DNA of 64,000 bases from Euborellia annulipes. Lineage: Eukaryota > Arthropoda > Insecta > Dermaptera > Anisolabididae. This document shows, in pieces, positions 20,721 through 30,630 of this stretch (positions are counted from its first letter, which is position 1; every line of letters starts with the position of its first letter). The notes beneath the pieces are model-generated. The model was not told the DNA's origin, did no database searches, and saw only the letters and a list, made by a program, of their open reading frames with translations. The stretch covers positions 1-64,000 of the forward strand of contig JAKCPI010005439.1 of the NCBI GenBank assembly GCA_023213315.1, in the 5' to 3' direction. A program made the translations under genes and the position numbers.

Positions 20721-20898
20721 TATTAATTTCATTAATTATATAAATATTGTTAAAAGCAGAGCAGTGCAGTCAGTATATATACTCTATAAGGCCTGAGAAT
20801 ATTTCGGTTGCGAGGAATAAATTGGTAGTCAATTTCATAATCACACTTACTTTTTTAGTTGATCAATTTCACATGAAACGATGAAAAATTAAAAGATC

Positions 20899-20952
20899 GC
20901 AATACTTTCTCTCTCTATATTTTTCATATATAGGGTAAGAGAAAGTAAAAAT
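20899..20952 (+). mobile_element. HBE terminal scrap
   Basis: GATCGCAATACTTTCTCTCTC and GGGTAAGAGAAAGTAAA are the last 50 bp of a subfamily 2 HBE. Confidence 0.75.
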
Positions 20953-21244
20953 AAATTACTGTATAATATTTTTAAAAAATATATATATATATATATATTT
21001 TATTTTTTTCAACATGTTTTTCTTGTATAGAGCCTACTATTAATATAATCAATTTTTACAGAATAGAACTTTAATCTTTTTTCAACTTACATATTTTTCA
21101 TTTCATTTTAATATTTGTATACTGATGTTATCAATTAACATCAATAATTAACCTACGAAAATATTAAATATCTGAATCGCCCTTTGACCTGTATAAATTT
21201 ATTTGTAGCTGCAAATAGAGTTAGTAAGGTTTGATCATTTATAA

Positions 21245-21665
21245 TAATCCCTTTTAGAAAAGGGATCCCGTGCAAGTTATGTGGTGTCTCAGATTCCCTG
21301 GCGTTATCTGTAAAACGACTTCACACGCAAGGGACAACCGACGCCTATCTGTTTCATTAAAGACCAAAGACTACTGCTTTGATTACAACCATCTAATCAG
21401 AGCTTAGATAATTTGCGTGGCAGCCCCGGCACCTGAGGCCATATCAAAGAGAGCAGGGAGAAAGCGAGTGAGATAGAGAGGGTGCAAAGTTTCGTGTGCA
21501 TTTAAGGCCGAATCAGATAAAGTATCCGTTTGGGGGGGGGGCGGATCGACAATTAGCGCCATCTATGATAGGAGGATCTCCGCCCTCTAACACTCTCTCA
21601 TCCCTAATTTCAAAACTGTGCAAAAACAAACCCTCGTTTTAATGGAAACCCAACTCAATTGAGCG
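21245..21665. promoter_or_regulatory. GC-richer non-repeat block, possible enhancer or conserved element
   Basis: It holds CTAATCAGAGCTTAGATAA, CGGCACCTGAGG (E-box CACCTG), CATATCAAAG (TCF/LEF core ATCAAAG) and AAGGCCGAATCAGATAAAG. No frame of note and no repeat match were seen. Regulatory function is inference from composition and motif clustering only. Confidence 0.25.
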
Positions 21666-21756
21666 ACTCACTCGTGTGAAGATAGCTTTTTGTGAGCAAA
21701 TATTCCCTTGGCAAGTCGCTTGCTTGGCTGCTTTAATTCGCCCCGGCTTTTTAATT

Positions 21757-21783
21757 CTCTTCTCTCTCTCTCTCTCTCTCTCT
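21757..21783. repeat. TC microsatellite
   Basis: About 13 consecutive TC dinucleotides; the 109-codon frame across it is low complexity and not a credible gene. Confidence 0.9.
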
Positions 21784-22089
21784 TTTGGCTTGATATTGCT
21801 CTATTTTTCTCTTTTCGATTTCTTTCTATTTTTTTCCTTTCTTTTTGCTTCTTCTCATTTCATTTCAGTTCAAGTCTATTACAAATATTTTGATTTGTTT
21901 ATACTGATACTTTTTTTTTCACTTTCTGTTGTTGAGTCTTCTTTTTCGAGAAGATGGATACTTAAAAAAAAAACTATAGTAATTTTTATTATTGAATTTA
22001 TTTAGAAATTTTGTTTGTATAAGGAAGTAGACTATAATACTTATCTGGATAATTTGAGCAGGAGCAGTCAATAAAAAAGACTGTATCTT

Positions 22090-22200
22090 GATTATAATCT
22101 CACGTTTGTCGGTTATTTGAATTATTAAATATTGAAATGTATGAATTTTCTTCGCGGCTTATTTATGCAATGTAGGCCTATATAATATCTTATAATATAT
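22090..22200 (+). mobile_element. SINE-C body fragment
   Basis: TTTGTCGGTTATTTGAATT, TGTATGAATTTTCTTCGCGG and TATAATATCTTATAA match the body of the tRNA-headed repeat at 22470-22640. The head is missing. Confidence 0.65.
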
Positions 22201-22245
22201 ATATATATTATATTATAACAGGGGGATGTATGACTGTAGAGTAGA

Positions 22246-22313
22246 ATTGAAAGAGGTAAGAAAACAAGAAGGAAATGCAGCATTTTTTTCTTGTTTTCTT
22301 ACCTCTTTCAATT
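22246..22313. repeat. 68-bp near-perfect hairpin, pre-miRNA-like
   Basis: ATTGAAAGAGGTAAGAAAAC (with five more bases) pairs with its exact complement at the other end, a 25-bp perfect stem. After a small mismatch, AAATGC/GCATTT extends the stem to a 2-4 base loop near 22279. No other copy was found in the window. The fold is seen directly; a small-RNA role is speculative. Confidence 0.75.
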
Positions 22314-22469
22314 ATATATATAATTTCTTATTTATTAATTACATTAATGAGATCTCAATTAGTCCATCTAGATTTCGCCAGGGGAGCAGAGAGAATTTGT
22401 GGCACCGTTTTTGGGTCCATTTCTTCTGATGACTAAAATTGCTTTCTGAGTGAATTTAAATAATCGAAT

Positions 22470-22640
22470 GCTAGGGCACACCGAGTACAAATTGGTGGAT
22501 CCGTGGTTCGACTCCCGGCGGCACCCTAACTTTTGTCGGCTATTTGAATTAATAAATATTCAATTGTATGAATTTTCTTCGCGGCTTATTACGCGATGTA
22601 TATAATATCTTATAGGCCTATATATCATTACTCATTTATT
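22470..22640 (+). mobile_element. SINE-C: tRNA-like head plus unique body
   Basis: The head ends with GTGGTTCGACTCCCGG (box B, 22503-22518) and GGCACCCTAAC, then the body TTTTGTCGGCTATTTGAATT ... TTCTTCGCGGCTTATTACG ... TATAATATCTTAT. The body recurs without a head at 22090-22200. Box A is not clear, so the head may be 5' truncated. Confidence 0.55.
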
Positions 22641-22984
22641 ACTTATTCGCTTTATATACCTAATAGTCTACAAATTATTATACCATAAAAATAAAATCTA
22701 TTAATCTCATTTCTTTTAAAACGTGTATTTTGGTCAAAATTTTTTTTATTTAGATATGTAACCTGAGATTATTACCTTTAAATTTTTTTTTTACATATTT
22801 AGATATATTCCATTTAAGAGTCGATTAACAACTGATCATGCGTAGTCCGCTCTATACGAATTCTGAAGCAATTAATTAATTAAATAATCCTTTGTTGGAT
22901 TATAGTAGATTTTCAACTATAATTATTAATATTAGATATAAATGATATTTTTTCCATTAATCTTCGCTTATTTTTTTACTTAGT

Positions 22985-23150
22985 AATGAATAATACAAAA
23001 AAATGTTATTAACTACAATAAAATACATTTCACATACTGTTAGCGTTTACTTCTCAAAGTGATTGCATCATCTGATGAAGGCTGCAGCTGAAACGTTGTA
23101 TTTTTATTTTGTTAATAACATTTTTTTTTGTATTATTAATTATTAATTAA
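22985..23150. repeat. Palindromic element with one hammerhead-like core
   Basis: The arms are AATGAATAATACAAAAAAAT-GTTATTAAC (22986-23013) and GTTAATAACATTTTTTTTTG-TATTATTAATT (23111-23140). Between them is CTGATGA with stem II and GAAAC. This is the same architecture as the other hammerhead palindromes. Confidence 0.7.
23063..23105 (+). ncRNA. Hammerhead ribozyme-like motif, weak helix I
   Basis: CTGATGA (23072-23078), extra A, stem II GGC (23080-23082) with loop TGCA and GCT (23087-23089, including G-U), GAAAC (23090-23094), GTT. Helix I pairing is poor (CAT against GTA gives two pairs), so activity is doubtful. Confidence 0.35.
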
Positions 23151-23805
23151 ATACAAAATAAACCACAATCAATGGAAAATAATGTCTTTTATTTCTAATT
23201 TTTTGGTAAATTGTTCAATTGGTTTCCGTATTTTCCATACACTTTTTACAACGCACTGTAGGCTATTATTCAATAATTTTCTGTAATCTTATTCATGGAA
23301 CATTTGCTAAAAGTTAAGGTTAAGTGAAAAACTATACATTGCAGCTTATAATTCTAATTATATTACTGGATGATTAGATGTTTATGAAAATAATTTTAAC
23401 CCATTCCTTAAAATCAATCTTCTTATGTCTAAAAAAATCTTTACTGAATTGAAATGAGGCATAAAACTGGAGTAAATTTATCATAAATAAAGATGAAATT
23501 TGAAATCCATTAATCTCAATTAATATTAATGAAATTTATCTAAATTCATTGAAAGACTTTTTAAAAGTTATCAGTTTGCGCTTTACTTTTTAATCATATT
23601 TAAATCTTGTTTTAAAGTTGAACATCTACCAAGATTTCATCCTAAAGTAATCAATCATTATATGTATATAATCCCTATGTACATATACGTATGTATATAC
23701 TCTATTTCTATTGATTATTTAAAAAGAAATATCTTGCCACAAATATTGGTAAAAGGTTTATTTATAATTTAAATTTAAATAGATGTGCATCCAAACTTTG
23801 AAATC
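23151..23805. other. AT-rich non-coding stretch
   Basis: No exon or repeat recognised; a run of ATGTATATA-type simple sequence lies near 23660-23700. Confidence 0.55.
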
Positions 23806-23823
23806 TTTTTACTTTCTCTTACC

Positions 23824-24101
23824 TTTTTTTTTTTTTTTTTTTTTAAACACTCACACTTTTTTCTCATCCACACTCACACTCACACACACATTCACACAGT
23901 CTTTTCGGCAACTCAGGCCATATAAGACTTTTTACGATATCCGTTATTGATAAATATACATATATGGGGTCCAGGCATTCTTATTTAAGCCATTTGGTAT
24001 CCAATTGGCTTAAATAAAATCATCGGACTGCCTGGGGTCCGAACCCACGACGTTTGGTATATGAGGTTAGCACGCTAACCTCTACACCACGCCCCGTGGG
24101 C
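23824..24101 (-). mobile_element. SINE-A, full length, with a 14-bp target-site duplication
   Basis: TACTTTCTCTTACC flanks it exactly (23810-23823 and 24102-24115). The minus strand carries box A (GGTGTAGAGGTTAGCGTGC), box B (GGGTTCGGACCCC), GGCAGTCCGATG, the palindromic core, GGACCCCATATA, GCCGAAAAGACTGTG and a T-run on the plus strand (23824-23845) equal to its poly-A tail. This is one of the best full-length copies. Confidence 0.95.
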
Positions 24102-24514
24102 TACTTTCTCTTACCTAGAGTCCTATATGTTAATTTATAAAGTATTGAATTTATGTCAAAAATTTGATGTTGGAAATTCACATTTTGTGGTCCCCTGGGT
24201 CCAAAAAAGAAGGTCCCGCAGAATGGTCTGTCTGTCTGTGAACAAAATATCTCAAGAACGAAAAGAGCTAGGAGGTTGAAATTTTATATTCAAGTTAAGC
24301 ACCCTCATGAAACTTGACACGAAGATTTTGAACAAAATCGACCAAGACCAACTAGTATTTTACTGATGCACTTTTTTAGTTTTTTTCGATTTTCTCAAAA
24401 TTCACTCCAACGATTTTGATTAAAATTCAAAAATCAATTTTTTTATATGATCTTTAAAATATAGGCCTATATTCTCATTTTGCCTTCAAAGTTATTTGAA
24501 GCAGTACTCTTGTA

Positions 24515-24724
24515 CAGTTAGGGACAATATTAAGTCCCACCCATGCGTTTTCTACTTGTGATTATTTCATTGTTTTTAAAAAAATATTATATATTTTTTA
24601 ATGGAAACTATCATGGTTCAAACCTAGAAAATTTCCAATGAAGATTTTCATTTTATTTTATAAAAACAATGAAATAAACACAAGTAGAAAACGCATGGGT
24701 GCGACTTGATATTGTCCCTCACTG
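24515..24724. mobile_element. Tc1/mariner-type MITE with TA duplication
   Basis: CAGTTAGGGACAATATTAAG and its counterpart CTTGATATTGTCCCTCACTG form long inverted repeats (about 65 bp, including TTTTCTACTTGTG). TA lies on both sides (24513-24514 and 24725-24726), and removal restores the HBE motif CTTGTACTCCATAGG. A second copy is at 30047-30199. There is no transposase. Confidence 0.85.
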
Positions 24725-24959
24725 TACTCCATAGGAACGAAAGATGAAATGTTTGCCATAGTAACAAAATACAAATGTCTTTCTTTGTTCATAAATTTCA
24801 CATTTTGGATTCTATTTAATGAAGGGCCTTCTGACAGAATCTAAATATATTTTAACACAAAAAATCTGGTGTGACAACTTTCAATTACATAATGTAATAG
24901 AAATTTGAATGCTGTGTGACCAGTCACACCAGATTTTTCATATTTAGTATTACCTAAGT

Positions 24960-25235
24960 TATATTAAAATAACTACTCTGCACACATCTTTACCATATAA
25001 TAAGAATATATTTTTAAAGACGTAAAAATAAATAAAAATGATACCAAAAATTTTAGTATTTTAAAAATTAATCTCCACTAAAAATGTTACATTTTAAAAA
25101 ATAATAAAAACGTACATTGGGACATTATTAAAAAAAACAATTAATATTCATAATAACTGTCATGCTAGAGATTTTATTGAAGAATGAATTTTATATAATA
25201 TAAAATAGGTGAGTGGCGAAAACCAAGCTCCATTC
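24960..25235. other. AT-rich non-coding stretch
   Basis: Nothing recognised. Confidence 0.5.
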
Positions 25236-25244
25236 ATTCCTTGC

Positions 25245-25480
25245 ATTGCAGGCAGGCAGAGAGAGAGAGAGAGAGAGAGAGCACTCTGACTTTTGTTTCG
25301 GTTGATTTCAAAAGGGGATTCTTGATTAAACTTGAGCTCATCTCTCATCTCATGTCCGCTATTCTCTCTTAACTAATCCATCACAACATGAAATCCAATG
25401 AAACAGTCGTAATGAATAGTTTGCACCTAAGGTAACTCTCCCCTCTTTCAATCTCATGGTCTCTATTGAATTTATGAAAT
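25245..25480. promoter_or_regulatory. GA microsatellite and adjoining less AT-rich block
   Basis: About 11 GA repeats (25258-25281) are followed by a block containing GTTTCGGTTGATTTC, CTTGATTAAACTTGAGCTC and CATGAAATCCAATGAAACAG. No repeat match was seen. A regulatory role is only a suggestion. Confidence 0.2.
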
Positions 25481-26125
25481 CAGGTCAGAGTGAATAAATA
25501 TTTTTAATAATAATCACCAACCAAATAGAAAATGTCTATAACTTTACTTTTACTCATTAATTCATTCTTGGCTTTATATTATAAATGTGATTCTAGAGAG
25601 TAACTAATGAGAGGAAATGTCCTCGACAAACTCGGCAAACTCTGAATTAGTTTGATGAATACTTCATATCTCGACATTTCAACTAGAAATAGAGTAACTC
25701 TAATAGACAATAGCGGTCTTCTAATATTACGAATATATTAAAACCGATACTCGTATGGTACACATCCGAGCATAGATTCATTAATGAATATGGTGTTTAT
25801 GAAATGAGCTTGTTAATTGAATAAATCCCTTCAAAGGGAGTATCAAATTATATCGTCGTCTTCGGGAATTATAATTATGAAAATATAGAGAGAAATTAAA
25901 CAAGACTCTTTTTTTTTAACGTTCTGGTTTTCTTAATTTAATAAATTTGAAAGGGAAAAAATTATATTTGTTTCTTAAATTGATTTAAAAAATTGTTTTA
26001 TTTAGGAATTTAATTCAGAGCCTTCCCTCCCCTCTTTCTAACCAGTAGATATCATAATCAATTCTTTACAAACATTAATACTTTCAATTAAATTGATCCT
26101 GGCGACCGTAGGCACTAGTTGAAAT
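25481..26125. other. AT-rich non-coding stretch
   Basis: No exon or recognised repeat. Confidence 0.5.
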
Positions 26126-26130
26126 ATTAA

Positions 26131-26307
26131 TATAGGGAATATAAATTATACACTAGGCTAGTTGTTTCAATTTATTTTATTGACTGGGTGTGTCATCTTC
26201 AGAAGTTTGCATGACATCTGAAGATGACACATCTAGTGTCGAAATACGTTTAAAGTCAATAAAATAAATTGAAACAACTAACCTAGTGTATAATTTATAT
26301 CCCCTAT
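26131..26307. repeat. 177-bp palindromic element with one hammerhead-like core
   Basis: The arms TATAGGGAATATAAATTATA...TATTTTATTGACT (26131-26184) and AGTCAATAAAATA...TATCCCCTATA (26254-26307) are reverse complements over about 50 bp. The spacer contains GTCATCTTCAGAA and TTCTGAAGATGACAC-type sequence, so it is itself partly inverted. Confidence 0.85.
26211..26258 (+). ncRNA. Hammerhead ribozyme-like motif, variant
   Basis: CTGAAGA (26218-26224), extra T, stem II GACAC (26226-26230), loop ATCTA, GTGTC (26236-26240), GAAA (26241-26244), then TACG and TTT in place of the usual CGTC. Stem III could be formed only by AAA/TTT around TACG. The core is divergent, so activity is uncertain. Confidence 0.35.
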
Positions 26308-26389
26308 AAATAATGGTATAATCTATCATTTTCTTTAATATTTTTCATATTTAAAATTTTAATAATTTTTTCTTAAAAAATTTTAACTC

Positions 26390-26665
26390 GCCGAGTGATT
26401 GCTCTTATATGTCCGTCCACGAGTGGAAATTATTTACTAACTCGTTATTAAAGTTGGTGAGAGGCTCTTAAGTGTGTAGCTAATTTACATTAAGCGGAGA
26501 GGTAAAAGGGCGATGCTCTTCTAATTAAAATAATCTCAAAGTAATTCAGTAATTTAACTGGGCCCGAGTGAAGTACGAATTACATGGAAGCTTCTAGTAA
26601 AACGCCAAAGGCAACAAACTCTTCTCACAAGTTCACTTTTGTGAAGCAATCGCCTATAAATGCAT
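26390..26665. promoter_or_regulatory. Less AT-rich non-repeat block
   Basis: Contains GAAGCTTCTAGTAAAACGCC, AAAGGCAACAAACTC and TTTGTGAAGCAATCGCC. No frame or repeat was recognised. It may be conserved non-coding sequence. Confidence 0.18.
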
Positions 26666-26669
26666 AGAT

Positions 26670-27160
26670 ATAAAATTCAAAAGTTATTCGTTAAGATAAA
26701 AACTTATCAGTGAAAATTTCTCTAATTTAATAAAAGCATCTGTATAAATTTAATTTTGAGTTCTCCACTCCCAACCCCCTTCCAACCTAGATTCCAACAG
26801 GGGAATTAAATTTATATCATTTACTAAAAAGTTGATGTTATTTTAAAATTAGCTAATAACCATATTATGTAGAAGAGGTATTATTTAATGAAACCGATAA
26901 ATATCATAAAATAATATTAATAATAATATGAAATCCGCATTGTTTAATATTTAGAGAAAAATTAATAGTTGTTATATATTTATACAGGGTGTTTCTGTAA
27001 TGCGCTGAGACAATTCAAAGGTTGGTTATATTGTGAAAATAAAGAAAAAAATATTTATCTCCATGAACGCTTATTTAATTAGAAATGTCTTTTTTTATTA
27101 AATAATAAAATAGTGACTAACTGATATAAAAAATATGTAAAAAATTTGTTTGTGTTTTTA
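26670..27160. other. AT-rich stretch
   Basis: ATACAGGGTGTTTCTGTAATG (26983-27003) resembles the end of a DNA transposon, but no partner end was identified. Confidence 0.35.
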
Positions 27161-27164
27161 TAAT

Positions 27165-27236
27165 TTTTTTTTTGCAACTTACAAAATTTTTCTACGACCC
27201 GGTGCCAGGTTTCAACCCACACTATGGGAAACGCTG
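27165..27236. mobile_element. hAT-like terminus
   Basis: The sequence ending CCCACACTATGGGAAACGCTG, read on the minus strand as CAGCGTTTCCCATAGTGTGG, matches the widespread hAT terminal pattern CAGNGTTTCCCA. The opposite end was not located. Confidence 0.4.
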
Positions 27237-27767
27237 ATATAGATCATTCGAAAAAAATCATTGTGTGGTTTTATGAAACCACGATACAAATGAAACTTTA
27301 TTTCGGATCGTAGGCGTTTAACTGAAAATTTTCAGAAAATTATTATAGCTAAAGACGCGTTTTTAATCTTAACTAATTAATTGGAAAATGGGAAATCAAT
27401 TGGCGTATGTTAAAAACTGAGAACAATATTTATTTAGTAATTGAAGATTTGAATCATTTTAAATTATTTTAAAAATTATATTTTATCAAAATTGAATAAT
27501 TAAATCTCACAATTATTTTTGTATAATTCGTCATATATATTAAATTTCAACTTTCCTATTTTTGTCGTCACGGCTTGTGACGACATGGCTGTAGCGTCAC
27601 GGCCTTTGACGTCACGGCCTGTAACGCGACATACTGATAGAAGAGCGAAAAAATTTGAGGCCATCAAATAAAAATTTCACTTTAAAAAAATAAATTTTTT
27701 GCTTAACACCATATCTTTATTTATCGGATGCTCCCTTTCATTAACCCAAATATTAGATTTTCTCATT

Positions 27768-27834
27768 CACTCTCACACTCACACACACATTCACACAGTC
27801 TTTTCGGCAGCTCAGGCCATTTAAGACTTTAGAC
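27768..27834 (-). mobile_element. SINE-A 3' fragment
   Basis: CTCACACTCACACACACATT, CACACAGTCTTTTCGGCAGC and CAGGCCATTTAAGACTTTAG are the SINE-A tail region on the minus strand. A core scrap, GGGTTCAGGCATTTCTATTT, lies separately at about 28578-28597, so one SINE was probably split by rearrangement. Confidence 0.75.
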
Positions 27835-28105
27835 CAGGGGTGGGCAAATACATTGAAGCGCGGGCCAAATGAAATTTTCAAAATGCCTCCCGGGCCGCAG
27901 GACTATACCGCGTACGCCTTCCACACCCGAATGTTTTGGGTGGAGTTTTTCCCTGCCCAAGAAGTTTTTTTAGGCAAAAACACTCTAAGTATCATTTTAA
28001 AGCATTTGGACAAAGAAATTTGACAGTTAATAATAGATAATAGTAATAATAAATTGTCTTACTTGGGTGTACATGCGAACAATTTTTGCCCAGTAAAATA
28101 TGTCA
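27835..28105. mobile_element. hAT-like element fragment
   Basis: CAGGGGTGGGCAAATACATT, followed by GCGCGGGCCAAATG and CGGGCCGCAGGACTATAC, is a typical 5' terminus of hAT-type non-autonomous elements. No matching right terminus or 8-bp duplication was found, so it is truncated or decayed. Confidence 0.55.
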
Positions 28106-28854
28106 CGGAAGAAAAAAAAAATGTGGGTTTTGAAACACGACAAATGAAACTATTTCGTGAGGTAACGATAATTTTCAGAAAAATATGATCAATTAAGGGT
28201 ATTAAATAATCGCGTTTTTAATCTTAACTAATTAATTGGAAAATGGGATAATCAATTGGCGTATGTTAAAAACTGAGAACATATAATTTAGTAATATGAA
28301 GATTTGGATCATTTTAAATTATTTTAATAATCTATATTTTATCAAAATTGAATAATTAAATCTCACTATTGATTTTTTTATAATTCGTCATATAAGGTAT
28401 TAAATTTCAACTTTCCTAATTTTGTCGTCACGGCTTGTGAGTCAAGGCTGTAGCGTCACGGCCTTTGACGTCACGGCCTGTAACGCGACATACTGATAGA
28501 AGAGCGAAAAATTTGAGGCATCAAATAAAAGTTTACTTTAAAAATGAACTTTTGCTTAAACCATATATTTATTTATGGGTTCAGGCATTTCTATTTAACC
28601 CAAATATTAGATTTATCTTTCATAATATTTAAGAAAGAAAGATGGGCGTTTAGATATAAATTAGAATGATTTCCTCTTTTCATTATTAATTTTTCTAAAA
28701 GGGTCTCAGTTAATTTTGTTATATTTAATACCTGTAAAATACTTTCTGACTTTTTAACATATTATATATGTATGTTGCTTTAAGTAATTTATTAAAAAAA
28801 AATTTCCCTATTTTAATTTAAATAACTAATGTTTCAATTTATCTTCGAGGTAGT

Positions 28855-29235
28855 AGTTTGCAGTCACGCAAAGTAGAAATCGTCGCGCATATACACACTG
28901 ATAAAGTAAAATTCATCTACATACACTAATACAAAATAACACCGAGACCATTGTCCAAATGGAGAATTCGTGCCGAGCTGAGCCTGTCACTTGGCTTGGT
29001 TTGTCTCAAGTCCCGACTAAGGCCGAGACTCGTATCCCGAATCTCATGTCCCATAATTACAGCAAGTGTTGTTGTTGTTTCGTTGCGTTCGTGAGTTAAT
29101 CACAAAACCTTCTTCACCACCCGTTTGAGATTAATTCGCGCATTCGCGTACGAGATATTTCGAATGAAAACCATCAGAAGCGACAAATCTCCACCTGCTT
29201 TCCTTTCATTTCCTTTCTATTGATATTCAGTATAT
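28855..29235. promoter_or_regulatory. GC- and CpG-richer non-repeat block
   Basis: CTCAAGTCCCGACTAAGGCC, TTGCGTTCGTGAGTTAATCAC, and AATTCGCGCATTCGCGTACG stand out from the AT-rich surroundings. No frame longer than about 30 codons and no repeat match. It might be a promoter or enhancer upstream of the segment at 29401; inference only. Confidence 0.25.
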
Positions 29236-29400
29236 AAATTTATATATAGAAATAATCTATTATTTTGAATTTACGAATCCACGTATTATTCTATAATTCT
29301 ATAGTAGCCTACACAAGAAGTAAAAAATTTAAAATTTATAAAATTAGAATTATTTCAAGATATTATTTGTCTTTTCATTTTATTTATTTTTGTTATTTAG

Positions 29401-29569
29401 TTATTTGAAATCCTACCGGGATCCCCGTTTATTTACTCGAGATGCTTTCGTGCACGAAGACACACACCTCAAACTCAACCGGCCTCTGGCCCTAGCCATC
29501 TACCAGCACCCCGTGAAGTTACATTATTTCCTATCCACAACTCCTCCTTCTGCTTTCATTCAGTTCTAG
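29401..29569 (+). CDS. Candidate terminal exon, product unassigned
   Basis: A long pyrimidine-rich tract ends in TTTGTTATTTAG at 29400. From base 2 the frame is open for 55 codons to TAG (29567-29569): it starts YLKSYRDPRLFTRDAFVHED and includes LKLNRPLALAIYQHPVKLHY. The next frame is also open for about 57 codons, so the frame is not certain. No domain is recognised. The block is GC-richer than its flanks. ATTAAA near 29853 could serve as a polyadenylation signal. Confidence 0.3.
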
Positions 29570-30046
29570 CTTAACCTTATTTCTGGTTCCTCCCGCTTCT
29601 TTTATCCAACCTCTTCTATGCTAGGTAGGATGTCCTAAGTTTGAGTAGGGACTCTCCCAGCACCGGTTTTAATTTTATTTATTTTGCAAAATCGAGTAGA
29701 TTCTTCCGAGTCTTAAATTTTGAACCTGATCCACTGTTTAGAATTATTCGATATAGGCCATACCCAGGAATGGGGATCTGGGGTCTGCTAAGATCATACC
29801 TTTTATCCTTATTTATTATTCTTAAGAGGATATATGGTATAGTCTTCTCATATTAAACTTAAAATTATTAGTTTGGTTTTCAGAGATAATTTTTTCTGTA
29901 GTATTTAGAACGATTTCATTTTAATTTATTTTTCTTAAAATTTCATTAATTTTTCAAAATTCCATTTCATTTCTTAAAATTTGACTTTTTTATTAAAAAT
30001 TTAATTATTGACTTTATAGATGAGAGTTTGGTCTCTATGAAAATTC

Positions 30047-30199
30047 TTCTATTAGAAGAAAATGAAAATCTTCATTGGAAATTATCTAGGTTTGAACCAT
30101 GAAAGTTTCTATTAAAAAATATATAATATTTTTATAAATACAATGAAATAATCACAAGTAAAAAACACATGGGTGGAACTTAATATTGTCCCTCACTGT
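30047..30199. mobile_element. Tc1/mariner-type MITE, left end missing
   Basis: This is the reverse-orientation counterpart of 24515-24724: AAATGAAAATCTTCATTGG, GGTTTGAACCATGAAAGTTT and the end CTTAATATTGTCCCTCACTG followed by TA. The other terminal repeat is absent. Confidence 0.75.
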
Positions 30200-30304
30200 A
30201 CGAGTCATTGAATGTTTAATTGGATATCCTCTCAAAAATCCAATTCAATAAATATTAAATTTAAAGATTGCGGTGTGAGTTTTAGGTGAAATATTTTAAA
30301 CTGA

Positions 30305-30498
30305 GGTTATGTGGGGTTACACTGAGGAATGAGAGTAAAAACAATAAATGTAGATTATACTCGATATATTTCGTGATATAATTCCATCTTCAGGAGTTAC
30401 AGAAAACTGAAACTCTGAAATAATATCCCGATATAAAATCTACATTTGTTGTTTTTACTCTCATACCACAGTGAAACCCCACTTATAAATATAACCTT
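30305..30498. repeat. Palindromic element, hammerhead-like remnant
   Basis: The arms GTGGGGTTACACTGAGGAAT...ATGTAGATTATA and TAAAATCTACATTTGTTG...CAGTGAAACCCCAC are inverted. The centre, read on the minus strand, has CTGAAGATGGAATTATAT and GAAATATATCGAG, a degraded CTGANGA...GAAA core. The left flank (AAATTTAAAGATTGCGGTGT at about 30258) is shared with the copy at 45030-45190. Confidence 0.7.
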
Positions 30499-30630
30499 AG
30501 TCAATAAATATTAATTATATGTATTTTAAACTTTATTTTATACACCTCTATATGATACAAGTTGTGAAATGCGCCATCTTCTCTTGTTATTTAATAATAA
30601 TTATATTTGCCTATTAATGTAAATCACATG

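Larger units (their letters stand above)
23810..24939 (-). mobile_element. HBE copy (subfamily 1), full length, with SINE-A and TA-element insertions
   Basis: On the minus strand it runs from the long hairpin (24939 to about 24858), through GACACTAAATATA-type sequence and a decayed X-box (about 24751-24765), to TTACTTTCTCTTACC at 23810. It is interrupted by a SINE-A at 23824-24101 and a TA-flanked element at 24515-24724. Removing these leaves an HBE of about 620 bp. Confidence 0.9.
27240..28613. repeat. Direct duplication of a roughly 500-bp block around a hAT-like fragment
   Basis: Copy one (about 27245-27762) and copy two (about 28108-28612) share long segments such as TTAATCTTAACTAATTAATT, GGCGTATGTTAAAAACTGAG and GACGTCACGGCCTGTAACGC, differing by small deletions and substitutions. 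Both end at TTAACCCAAATATTAGATTT. Between them lie a SINE-A tail (27768-27834) and a hAT-like end (27835 onward). Confidence 0.8.

Noticed and set aside
21676..22005. 109-codon frame across a TC microsatellite
   Set aside because: The peptide is serine, leucine and phenylalanine low complexity produced by the repeat.
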